NCBI GenBank assembly: GCA_003487665.1 | Contig: DNFA01000015.1 | Location: 63,361-127,360, forward strand | Direction of reading: 5' to 3' | Origin: Oscillibacter sp. | Lineage (GTDB): Bacteria; Bacillota; Clostridia; Oscillospirales; Oscillospiraceae | DNA length: 64,000 bases | Shown here: piece after piece, positions 42,745-50,761 of the stretch | Layout: the number at the start of each line of letters is the position of its first letter | Numbering within the stretch: position 1 is the first letter of the stretch | Made by a program: the position numbers and the translations under genes | The notes under the pieces: generated by a model | What the model saw: the letters and a program-made list of their open reading frames with translations, nothing else | What the model was told of the DNA's origin: nothing | Databases searched by the model: none

Positions 42745-43311
42745 GACTTTTCCTCCTTTGAGAGTTCTTGCAGGATCACGGCCATCAATATTTAACCGCG
42801 CCTGTTCACCGGCTCTGGCTTCCCGGACCAAGGCCAAGTGGTTGATGCGGATGTCCCGCTGGATGGCGTCGTAGTGCTGGCCGTTCCACTCACCCGGCGT
42901 TTCATCGAGCGTCAGATTGTAGCCGAGGGACAGCTCCTTCAGGCCGCAATACCGCATCTCGTCGGTGTTGTGAATAACGATCTCCGCACGGACGTCATCC
43001 CCGCTTCGATACCCTTCCGTCAGGATGGTGCCGATCTGATGCTTCTGGACGTTGTCCTTGTCCACCAGACCCGCATCATGCGTGATGATGATGGGCTTGC
43101 CCTGATACGAGGCAAGACTCTCAGCAGCGAAGACTTCCTCAGGGAGCCGAAGCTCCCTCCTGACGCTCCCGTCAGGGTTGGTGTACTCGAAGATACCCGT
43201 GCTGGTCAGGATCGGCCTGTCCATCAGGTAGCCTTCGGGAGTGAAATACGTCTGGTTCAGCGGGAGGCTGTCCAGACGGATCACCTGAGATAATTTCGGG
43301 GCCTCACTCAT
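41827..43311 (-). CDS. Prohead protease-scaffold fusion (DUF2213-like)
   Basis: A 494-residue protein. Residues ~1-170 are a DUF2213-like prohead protease (SYQGKPIIITHDAGLVDKDN, KELSLGYNLTLDETPGEW, RINHLALVREARAG); the His and Ser of ITHD and LSLGY are the likely catalytic residues. The rest is Asp/Glu-rich and helical, like a scaffold. An internal ATG at 42744 with AAAGGAGG before it would yield the scaffold alone. Confidence 0.8.
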   Translation of the reverse strand: MSEAPKLSQVIRLDSLPLNQTYFTPEGYLMDRPILTSTGIFEYTNPDGSVRRELRLPEEVFAAESLASYQGKPIIITHDAGLVDKDNVQKHQIGTILTEGYRSGDDVRAEIVIHNTDEMRYCGLKELSLGYNLTLDETPGEWNGQHYDAIQRDIRINHLALVREARAGEQARLNIDGRDPARTLKGGKVMKKKNAPKNARRADGVLSPEELAKAIEEYKARRAQRLAAKTDEDPTEGTDPVVSAKPTNAPAAAQDDDDTVVAPAGQEPQTVEDKVAAVKDNRDRRDADGDPEDLESAKGVIANQDEDMDILFDIIDTLLAQKEFDEAGCTDPQTDEGDDTTDENNDEGDDDTDNQDSDDDPIPTATPADHTQGEVLNADGIDAIIRQRVKIGMIGKALNLDGVEDMSISAAKKAIIKAVRPEMRLDGKSDAFVNAAFEYAVADVESRSKKDVGYQKKQMFNRDSRTPVSNGVGSADSARQKMIERRQNRAKEEK

Positions 43312-43350
43312 TGGGCCCACCTCCTTTCGGAGTGTTCTGCAGCGTGAGCA

Positions 43351-43665
43351 TCACTTCTTCTCCTCACTCTGCCCGTTGTCTCCGTCACCGTCCCCGGCCT
43401 TTTCAGCGGTCAGGTCGCCGGCAGCGAAGACACTTCCGCCCTCGTCGGCGTTGGTTTCCTCTGCCGCAGCCACAACGGCTTTGGTGAGTTCCAGCGTCAA
43501 AATCTGGACGTGCTCGATCTCGTCGAGAAGCAAACCCTGATACACGTCGGTCAGGTCAGGGGCGTTCTGCTCCACATCCTGCACTCCCATAGCGAGAGAG
43601 TCGAGCTTTTCGCTCACCTTGCCAAGCTGACGTGCAAGACTGCTGATTGCACAAGCGTTCTTCAC
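43351..43665 (-). CDS. Hypothetical head-region protein
   Basis: A 104-residue protein with helical first half (LARQLGKVSEKLDSLAMGVQ; DEIEHVQILTLELTKAVVAA) and an acidic, Gly/Asp-rich tail that ends GQSEEKK. Located between minor head and scaffold genes. No family recognised. Confidence 0.65.
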   Translation of the reverse strand: MKNACAISSLARQLGKVSEKLDSLAMGVQDVEQNAPDLTDVYQGLLLDEIEHVQILTLELTKAVVAAAEETNADEGGSVFAAGDLTAEKAGDGDGDNGQSEEKK

Positions 43666-43763
43666 GGCTCTTCCTTCCTTTCTTCTGAATTTGGCGCCGG
43701 GTGCGCCCCTATGGGGGCGTCACGGCTTCGGGTGGGTCTATATCTGGTCATCGCACTCACCAC

Positions 43764-43943
43764 CTATTCGCTCTTTCCGAAGCGGTCACGATGGAAGGTG
43801 CGTTCCCATTCAGCGAACTTATCCCTCTCGACTACCTCAGGCGAGCAGTTCTTGCCGCAGCGTTTGCGGCTGCGCTTGCAGATGCAAACGGTCTTACCGT
43901 TCTGGAAGTCGATGAAGACCTTGATCTTCTCTTTCGTTTCCAT
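43764..43943 (-). CDS. Small basic cysteine-containing protein
   Basis: A 59-residue protein beginning METKEKIKVFIDFQNGKTV after GGAGGAGAGG. It has CICKRSRKRCGKNC, which suggests metal or nucleic-acid binding. Function unknown. Confidence 0.65.
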   Translation of the reverse strand: METKEKIKVFIDFQNGKTVCICKRSRKRCGKNCSPEVVERDKFAEWERTFHRDRFGKSE

Positions 43944-43963
43944 GTCCTCTCCTCCTCGCCTGA

Positions 43964-44902
43964 TTATTTCATGGGGATATTCACCCCGTCGTAGTCGAAC
44001 ACGGGGATTGCCACACAGCGGCAACAGTAATCCTCGCCGGGGTGGCATTTGCGGCCGGTGTAGACTCGGCCAGCCTTGGTGTCGTACCACATCTCAGGCG
44101 GGTCGTTCCAATCGAAGGTCTTCCCGTTCAGCGCCGCATGGCACGGGCGGACGCGGGAATCGTGGGACGTAGACCACCGATACTTCTTGCAGCCGGCGTC
44201 GGTCTGCTGCATCTTCGTGATCTGTGCGTTCAACGTCGCAAGCTGGTCACGGGCCAAAAGTTGGGCGTGGCGCTTGGACGTGCCGTACTCGCTCTGGATG
44301 TCCTTCTGGATGTCACGGATCGGTCGCCCGTTCAAGTAGCCATCCAGAATGATTTGCCGCATATTGCCGAGCGTCTCGGTCGGCAGGCTCTTGATGTAGG
44401 CCACGTTCTCGGCGATCCACCTCTGGATGGCCTGCTCGTACAACTCGCCCGAGTAGTAGTCGTCCAGGATGTCGATGCCCAGCGTGTCCTTGACGGCGCG
44501 TTTCCACTCTCGTACTGAGGTGTTCTGCGTCATCTTGGCGATCTGCTGGATTTTGCTGTCAAGGCCGAACTGCGCGATGCGCTTTTCCAGAGCTGCAGAC
44601 ACTTCCTGAAGCATCTGACGGATGCGGGCGTCGAGGTCGCGGCTGTCATCCAGTCGGGAGTCTCCACGCCGTTCCCGCTTGTACTCGTTCATCATGGCGG
44701 GCAGTTTCTTCTTCAGTTCCTCGTTCAGCAGCCGCATATAGGCGCCGGCGATGCGCCGGTACTCACGCTCTGCAGATTGCGGGTATTGCGGGGTGGTCTT
44801 CGCAGGAAGGGGTCTATTTCCCCGAAACTTGGGGCGTACAGCCTTTTTAACCACCTCTTGGTATTGGTTGTTGGTCAAAGACAAAGCCCCCTTTACGGTC
44901 AT
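43964..44902 (-). CDS. Minor head protein (Mu F/SPP1 gp7-like)
   Basis: A 312-residue protein with a helical first half and a C-terminal Mu F-like domain: AQLLARDQLATLNAQITKMQ, YRWSTSHDSRVRPCHAALNG, GRKCHPGEDYCCRCVAIPVF. This family joins portal and capsid inside the head. No clear ribosome site precedes the ATG at 44902; a TTG at 44878 with AAGGGGG at 8 bases is an alternative. Confidence 0.8.
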   Translation of the reverse strand: MTVKGALSLTNNQYQEVVKKAVRPKFRGNRPLPAKTTPQYPQSAEREYRRIAGAYMRLLNEELKKKLPAMMNEYKRERRGDSRLDDSRDLDARIRQMLQEVSAALEKRIAQFGLDSKIQQIAKMTQNTSVREWKRAVKDTLGIDILDDYYSGELYEQAIQRWIAENVAYIKSLPTETLGNMRQIILDGYLNGRPIRDIQKDIQSEYGTSKRHAQLLARDQLATLNAQITKMQQTDAGCKKYRWSTSHDSRVRPCHAALNGKTFDWNDPPEMWYDTKAGRVYTGRKCHPGEDYCCRCVAIPVFDYDGVNIPMK

Positions 44903-44935
44903 TTACGCAGGTTTGGCGATGGGTTGCGGGCAAAA

Positions 44936-44966
44936 GAAAAGCAGGGCGGTCATTGTCCGCTCTGCC
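44936..44966 (-). terminator. Terminator after the portal fusion gene
   Basis: On the minus strand GCAGAGCGG / CCGCCCTGC (one mismatch, 7-base loop) is followed by TTTTCTTTTG. It separates the portal-NUDIX-ART gene from the minor head gene. Confidence 0.7.
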
Positions 44967-44976
44967 TATTTCCCAT

Positions 44977-47943
44977 CTACCTCTGAAACAACTTCGAGGC
45001 AGTAGACGTCAGGTATGGTGCAGATCCTCCGATTTCACCCGGTCTGCCCTCATGTCCAAAATTTCCAGATCCGGGGCCACCGTCGAGATCGGAGGAATCC
45101 CCTCTATTTCCGACTTCCTCAAGCGTAAGTTTCACGGCTTTGTATTTCCCAACGGAATAATCAGGGTCGGTATCAAGAACCTTGAATCTTGCCTTCTTGG
45201 AATACAGGACTTCATCCATGTCGACGTCGGCCACATCCTTGATGGAAACACCACTCTTCGACTTGCATTCAAGCACAACGTTGTACGAATCAGGGTCATC
45301 ACCGTCTCTGGATCTGAACACTCTCTTTAGAGCATCATCCCCAGTAGACCAGCTTGACAGATGACCGAGTCCGAACGTGCTGCCCCCTGACGACTCTGCG
45401 ATGAACTTATCAAAGGCATCCTTGTCCATTGTCATCGCGCGCTTGGTCGTACCTGCGTACTTGTCTGAGAGTGAAATCGCTTTTTCAATGGCCGCTGCGC
45501 TCTTTTCGGCGGTAGCCTTTTCTTCACTGTCCATCAGTGAACCGCGCGTCGCATATACACCCGAGTACCCAGCAGAAGCCGCCACGACATCCTTATAGTT
45601 CCTTGTGTAGTCCGATGTCGCATCGACCATTTCCTGCACTTCACGGTCGCTCAGCTCGCGTCCAGCATTCTTACTCCACTCTGATTTCTTTGCAGAGTAA
45701 ACGCCTCTTTCGAGTCCATGGCTGGTTTCGCCGTTATATGGGGAGGTGTTTCCTTCGCGTTCCTCCGAGCCGCCGATCTCGCCTTTACGTCCCTCGTGTC
45801 CAAAATTGCCACTCCCCGGTCCGCCATCCTCTTCAAAAGGGTCGCATTCACCTCGAAGAGTCGCCTTCAGGAGCTTCACATCATCCGCAAACGGCTGGAA
45901 CAGCGACGGGGTCAGCAGCTCGATTTCCTCCAGCGTTCTGAACTGCGGGTCGGCCATTTCGCCATCCACGCAATTCGGCTCGCCTTCGTACTCAGTACAC
46001 AGGAAGATGTACGGCTGAATGCCGGTGTCAGGCTCCATAGGACCTCTTCCGAGCGGGATCAGCTCTTTCGGGCTGATGCCGAACTCTTCCTCTGCTTCAC
46101 GGAACGCCGCCTGCTTCGGAGCCTCGCCTTCCTTGATGTGACCGCCGGGGCCACAAATCAGGCCGTGGCCGAACTCCGTCTTTCTGGTTCCACTCAGAAC
46201 CTTGCCCTGAGAGACCACCAGAACGCCTACACAGGCTTTTGTATCTTCTGGGGTAGATGTATTCCCATCACCCTTGACATCCTGTACCGAGGCTTTAGCG
46301 CGATTTTGCGGGGCGTTGGCGGCTGACTGTTGACGTTCCTCGTCGCTCATGTCCTGCGGCAGCTTGGTCGCAGCAGGTGCGGCGGCGGGAGCTTCACCGT
46401 CTCCGCCGGGGTCTTTCTTGTGCTCTTCGGTGCTGGTGCCCTCGGCATAGTCAGCGAACTGGCCCTGCTCGAAAATGCTCTGCCCAACGTCACCGGAAAC
46501 CTGACCGCCCTCTGCAGGCTCGTCGGGGAACAGATCCTCGTCGTCGTATTCGTCGAGCATATTCTCGACGTCGAACTCCTCGCTGTCGGCCAGCTTTGCG
46601 CGAACCTCGCTCGGGTCGATAACCTGCTTGTCGATGTAAAGCTGGGCAGTCTGCGCTCTGGTGAACTGTGTCTGCGCCCGCTTCTGGTCAAGGTCTGCCT
46701 GCTCCGTGTCGCTGAGCGACCACAGTGGGTTGAACTCCACCTTGATCTTCGGCACTTCATCCACTTCGCCGGTACGGACGCCTGCTTGGAAAATGACCGA
46801 CAGCAGATAGCGCAGGTTCTTCTTCACCATGCGCTTCTGGATGCGCTCCAGATAGTTGTACCAGTTCTCCAAATCGGCGTCGCCGGTGGCGTTCATGCCT
46901 GCCGGCGAACGGCCAAAAAGGATGGTCTGAGGAATCGAGGTCAGCGCCGACAGGAAGTTGCAGGTCGAGTCGATGACGTCGGAGACGCCGCTGAACTGGA
47001 ACTGCCTGAAGTCGTAGTCCTCGCCTTCGCTGTCAATGGTAATGCTGTTCAGCAGGCCGCGGGCCATGTCAATCGTCTGCAGACGGCGCAGGACTCTGTC
47101 CTCGCCCTCTTCGGTGGCAAGCTCTGCGGCCAGATCCTTCATCTTGTAGACCGCCTGAACGGAGCGGTCGAGCAGCTTCGTTGCGCTGCCGTGGGCCACT
47201 TCCGCATCACGGATGGCCCTGTTGATTCGCACATACTCGGGGATGCCCCATAGCTGGTAAATCGAATTGGTCGTGTTCTCGGGCAAGATGCCGTTCTGGA
47301 ACACCAGACACCGGCTGTCGTGAACGGTGAACGAACCGGTGCGGCTCGTCACGTGGTAGAACTCGGGCATACCGAGGCGGGAGCCTCTGGTGCGGAACGG
47401 GTCACGCGGGTCGTAGGAGAACATACTCTGGTAGTCGGGCTGGATCACCGAGCGGTCATAGACGCGAATATCGTCAATCGACCGGATGTTGCGCCAGTCC
47501 AGAGGCTCGTCGATGCCGCGGCCGTCGTTAATCATCATCACGGCGATGGAACCTCCGAAGAGCCGCGCCCAGCGGATGGCGGTCATGGCCGTTTCTTCCC
47601 AGTCCAGCTCGTCGAGGGCTTCCGTATAGAAGTCCTCGATTTTCTGGTCTTTGGTGCTCTCCAGCGTGAAGCCGTGCTTGATGGCCTCCTCTGCGGGCGT
47701 GTCGATGATTTTCGCAAACAGGCCGTTGCCCTCGTAGTACATGGTGAGCAGTTCATCGGGAACCACAGGCTCGGCACGGAACCGATACCCTTCCGTGGTG
47801 TCCTTGCTCGTGCCGTACTTGTTCATCATGTTCACGTAGCCGTCGGCTCGGTAGGGGCGAACGGCCTTGCCGGTCTGCATCTCGATCAGGTGGGCGTACC
47901 TCTTCACGATGCGCTCGGCTTGGTCTTTGCGTCTGTCGTCCAT
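44977..47943 (-). CDS. Portal protein fused to NUDIX and ADP-ribosyltransferase-like domains
   Basis: A 988-residue fusion. Residues ~1-460 are a DUF1073-type portal (DTPAEEAIKHGFTLE; RWARLFGGSIAVMM; LFGRSPAGMNATGDADLENW). A disordered linker (470-565) leads to a NUDIX hydrolase (568-700) with a complete box at 601-623: GHIKEGE, then REAEEEFGI. A Gly-rich peptide GGPGSGNFGHEGRKGEIGGS (707-726) follows, then an ADP-ribosyltransferase-like domain (~745-945) with Arg835 (TTKRAMT), the S-T-S-like SSWSTG (863-868) and Glu911 in MDEVLYSKKARFKVL; the residue two before this Glu is Met rather than Glu/Gln. The Gly-rich peptide recurs at 955-974 near the C-terminus. Portals normally end near residue 480, so the accessory half is extra cargo, possibly carried in the virion. 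Confidence 0.85.
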   Translation of the reverse strand: MDDRRKDQAERIVKRYAHLIEMQTGKAVRPYRADGYVNMMNKYGTSKDTTEGYRFRAEPVVPDELLTMYYEGNGLFAKIIDTPAEEAIKHGFTLESTKDQKIEDFYTEALDELDWEETAMTAIRWARLFGGSIAVMMINDGRGIDEPLDWRNIRSIDDIRVYDRSVIQPDYQSMFSYDPRDPFRTRGSRLGMPEFYHVTSRTGSFTVHDSRCLVFQNGILPENTTNSIYQLWGIPEYVRINRAIRDAEVAHGSATKLLDRSVQAVYKMKDLAAELATEEGEDRVLRRLQTIDMARGLLNSITIDSEGEDYDFRQFQFSGVSDVIDSTCNFLSALTSIPQTILFGRSPAGMNATGDADLENWYNYLERIQKRMVKKNLRYLLSVIFQAGVRTGEVDEVPKIKVEFNPLWSLSDTEQADLDQKRAQTQFTRAQTAQLYIDKQVIDPSEVRAKLADSEEFDVENMLDEYDDEDLFPDEPAEGGQVSGDVGQSIFEQGQFADYAEGTSTEEHKKDPGGDGEAPAAAPAATKLPQDMSDEERQQSAANAPQNRAKASVQDVKGDGNTSTPEDTKACVGVLVVSQGKVLSGTRKTEFGHGLICGPGGHIKEGEAPKQAAFREAEEEFGISPKELIPLGRGPMEPDTGIQPYIFLCTEYEGEPNCVDGEMADPQFRTLEEIELLTPSLFQPFADDVKLLKATLRGECDPFEEDGGPGSGNFGHEGRKGEIGGSEEREGNTSPYNGETSHGLERGVYSAKKSEWSKNAGRELSDREVQEMVDATSDYTRNYKDVVAASAGYSGVYATRGSLMDSEEKATAEKSAAAIEKAISLSDKYAGTTKRAMTMDKDAFDKFIAESSGGSTFGLGHLSSWSTGDDALKRVFRSRDGDDPDSYNVVLECKSKSGVSIKDVADVDMDEVLYSKKARFKVLDTDPDYSVGKYKAVKLTLEEVGNRGDSSDLDGGPGSGNFGHEGRPGEIGGSAPYLTSTASKLFQR

Positions 47944-47960
47944 ACCCTCTCACCTCTTTC

Positions 47961-49385
47961 TCAAATCAGGTTGCCGACGTTGAACGCCGTCTTCGTTTCG
48001 ATCTCCGCAAATGCGTTGGCGCTTGCATCGACCATATCCTTGAACTTTCCGTCGGGAAAGTTCTCAAGCTGCGTCAGGTACGCCTCGTTCCATTCGCCAT
48101 ACATGATGTCGAAGTTGCCGGCTTGCCATTGGGCGGCCATAGGCTCGGCTCTGGCCTCTTTACTGCCGCTTTCAGCGACGGCCGTAACGTCGAAGCCAGA
48201 CAGGAACTTGATGTAGGACTCGGCCTGCTCTTTGCCGGCTTGTCCGGGGTCTTTCGGCAGGCGGACGCGGACGCGCTTGTACGCCGCACGGTCTGCCTGA
48301 GCAGTCAGCTTTATCGTCTTTCGCACATCGGAGGCGTTCATCTGCTTGTTGATGACGTCCGCGATGACGTATCGGCCGTTCTTCCGCTTGCCCATCAGGA
48401 CGCCTGCGGTATAGGCCGGGTCGCCGTTCTCGGTTTTCTCGGTTGCCGCCAAGTCCCAGCAGCGAACCCACTGGATGACGTCCTGCGGCATGATGGTCAG
48501 GATCTCGCCAAGCTGCGTTCTCTTGAAGAACAGGCCGGCGGCGGCCCTGATCTTCCAGTTGCCTTTGAGGAGTCGCTCGCGCTGGATGACCGACAGTGCC
48601 TTCAGGTTGGACAGGTAGCCGGGGTCGATACGCAGCAGCTCTTGGTTGTCGTACACGGAAGACATGATGAACGTCACCGACTTCGGTTCGTTCTTCTCTT
48701 CCGGTGTGGTCAGATTGAAGCGTTCCCAGAGTTCCTCTCTGGTGTCCGCCCAGTAAACGACCTCGTCACGCCGAATCATGTAGCGAATGAGGCCAGAACG
48801 CTCAGAGATGGGATAGCCGGTGTCTTGGTCGATCCACCATGCGATGAACTTCGCCACCCAGCTATCAGCGTCAGGGTTGCAGGTCGCTCGAACGAACGGC
48901 TTGACGCCGCAGGTCGAACGGTTACGGGACAGCATATAGAAGAAAATCTCCTCGCTGAAATGCGTCAGCTCGTCGAAGCCAATCTCGCAGATCTGAGCGC
49001 CCTGCCAGTTGTCCAGCTCTTCCGAACGCTCGATGTGCGCGAAGGACACCTTGGAAACCTCGTTGCCGTTCTTATCTCGAAACGACCACGTGCCGTCGGA
49101 GATTTTGCGCTGTGCCCCGTTGATACCGTGGTACATCTTCTGGGCTTCATCCCACAGACCGCCTTGGGCGAAAATCTGCTTGTAGTTCTTCCTGAAGATC
49201 GTGCAGCCGAAGCCCTTGACATTCTTGTATCTCAACGCCGACAGCAGCAGGCCGTAGGTCTTGCCGCCACCGGCCGCTCCGCCGTAGATGCAGATGTCCG
49301 CAGGGGTTGCAAGAAACTTCTCTTGCGGGCCGAACTGCGGCTTCAGCACACGGACTTTTCTCTCAGGACTCTTGCTGGTCGCCAT
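47961..49385 (-). CDS. terL: Terminase large subunit
   Basis: A 474-residue packaging motor and nuclease. Walker A GGAAGGGKT (35-43), Walker B ICEIGFDELTHF, coupling motif near FVRATCNPDA, and a C-terminal RNase H-like nuclease (WVRCWDLAATE, VIADVINKQ, MVDASANAF). It overlaps the small subunit gene by 23 bases. Confidence 0.95.
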   Translation of the reverse strand: MATSKSPERKVRVLKPQFGPQEKFLATPADICIYGGAAGGGKTYGLLLSALRYKNVKGFGCTIFRKNYKQIFAQGGLWDEAQKMYHGINGAQRKISDGTWSFRDKNGNEVSKVSFAHIERSEELDNWQGAQICEIGFDELTHFSEEIFFYMLSRNRSTCGVKPFVRATCNPDADSWVAKFIAWWIDQDTGYPISERSGLIRYMIRRDEVVYWADTREELWERFNLTTPEEKNEPKSVTFIMSSVYDNQELLRIDPGYLSNLKALSVIQRERLLKGNWKIRAAAGLFFKRTQLGEILTIMPQDVIQWVRCWDLAATEKTENGDPAYTAGVLMGKRKNGRYVIADVINKQMNASDVRKTIKLTAQADRAAYKRVRVRLPKDPGQAGKEQAESYIKFLSGFDVTAVAESGSKEARAEPMAAQWQAGNFDIMYGEWNEAYLTQLENFPDGKFKDMVDASANAFAEIETKTAFNVGNLI

Positions 49386-49839
49386 CGTCCCTGCCGTTTG
49401 CGGGGAGATAGATCAGAACATCTTCGGAATCATCGCCGGCGGAGAGGGCGACTTCCTGCCGCTGCGCCCACTGGGTACGCTTGCGGTTGTTCAGCCAATA
49501 CATAATTGCCATAGTGTCTGGCACTATGTTCTTCGTCGTGTTCTTGATGCGGACGGGCTTCGGGTTGCCATCCTTATCCATGTCGATTGTTTTCTCGGTG
49601 TCGGTAATCTGGTAGCCCAAAGCCCTTTGATAAAGTGCCTTCTCGACCTTAGAGTCGGCGATGTTCTTTCCTCGCTCGACTGCGTCGTTCAGGCTCTCAT
49701 GCTCCTGCTTCCAGCGAATAAAGGTGCGCGTCGAGATGCCGAAAGCCTCGGCAATCTCGTCGTTCGTGGCTCCCTTGATTGCCAGCGACCAAGCCCAATC
49801 GTCGTGGTATTCGGGATTGTACTTGCTGAGGGCCGGCAT
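49363..49839 (-). CDS. terS: Terminase small subunit
   Basis: A 158-residue DNA-recognition subunit. An N-terminal helix-turn-helix is visible (GATNDEIAEAFGISTRTFIR, WKQEHESLNDAVERGK), followed by an oligomerisation region and a beta hairpin (TEKTIDMDKDGNPKPVRIKN). Confidence 0.85.
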   Translation of the reverse strand: MPALSKYNPEYHDDWAWSLAIKGATNDEIAEAFGISTRTFIRWKQEHESLNDAVERGKNIADSKVEKALYQRALGYQITDTEKTIDMDKDGNPKPVRIKNTTKNIVPDTMAIMYWLNNRKRTQWAQRQEVALSAGDDSEDVLIYLPANGRDDGDQQES

Positions 49840-49849
49840 ATCACATCAC

Positions 49850-50761
49850 TCACTTTCCTGCCAGATATTCGGTGGCAAGCATTTCGATCAACTGCCAACG
49901 GTTCTTGCTCGTGATAGCACCGTCCTTCTCGGCCTTCTTGATGGCCTTCGTAATGGTAGCTGCAGACTCCGCAGGGATGGCGTTGCTGCCGAAAATCTTC
50001 GTCAGATACGTCCACTCCTCGTCGTCCTTGAAGCCGACCTCGTCCATCTTCTCCGTGACGCTCTCAATCATGGAGTGGATGGCGGCGCCGACGTTGCGGA
50101 TGTCGGAGAACTTCTGGTAGCGGGCCAGCGCCTCGATGAACTGCTTGCACTGCTCGTAGGGCGCGACACCGATAATCTCAGGTGCCGAGGACTCAAGGTT
50201 CTTCACCAGCGCGTCCATATCCTTCACCTGATGCGGCAGGAACGAAAACGTGATGTTCTTGAAGTCGAAATGCACCGCCGGTGACAGCAGCTTATCGTAC
50301 TGCTCCAGAGGCTCCTCCATGATGTCCTTGCCGATGAAGCTCTCCAGCATATCATCCACGTCGTCGAGCATCTTGCAGATCTCGCGCAGGATGGACGGGT
50401 CATCGAAACCGCTGATGGCGTTGTGGGCCAACTGCTTCGACGCGATCTTGGAGCGGGACAGGCCGCTCACGTCGATGATGGCGATAATCTCCTTCATGCC
50501 GGCGGCGCGGGCGCTCTTGATGCGGTGGTGGCCGGAGATAATCTCCAGAACGCCGTCTTTCTCCACCAGCAGGGGCAGGCTCTCAAGCTGGCCGCGGTTC
50601 TTGATGTTCGCGGTGAGCTGATCCTGCATTTCCTTCTTCATGATGCGGGCGTTGATGTCCTGCTCCCGCACCTTATCAAGCTGGACTTTGGCGATAATCA
50701 GGCCAGTGCCCATGTCGTAAATCTTCTCGTAGCTCATTGCTGTGCTCTCTTCTGCTGCCAT
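49850..50761 (-). CDS. ParB-like nuclease-domain protein
   Basis: A 303-residue protein with a ParB/sulfiredoxin-type core at about 30-110: NIKNRGQLESLPLLVEKDG, EIISGHHRIKSARAAGMKEI (the ParB box II-like GHHR). The C-terminal 190 residues are helical. The ATG at 50761 follows GGAGGG. It overlaps the methylase-like gene and precedes the terminase, a pairing often seen in phages where ParB-like proteins accompany DNA methylases. Confidence 0.75.
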   Translation of the reverse strand: MAAEESTAMSYEKIYDMGTGLIIAKVQLDKVREQDINARIMKKEMQDQLTANIKNRGQLESLPLLVEKDGVLEIISGHHRIKSARAAGMKEIIAIIDVSGLSRSKIASKQLAHNAISGFDDPSILREICKMLDDVDDMLESFIGKDIMEEPLEQYDKLLSPAVHFDFKNITFSFLPHQVKDMDALVKNLESSAPEIIGVAPYEQCKQFIEALARYQKFSDIRNVGAAIHSMIESVTEKMDEVGFKDDEEWTYLTKIFGSNAIPAESAATITKAIKKAEKDGAITSKNRWQLIEMLATEYLAGK

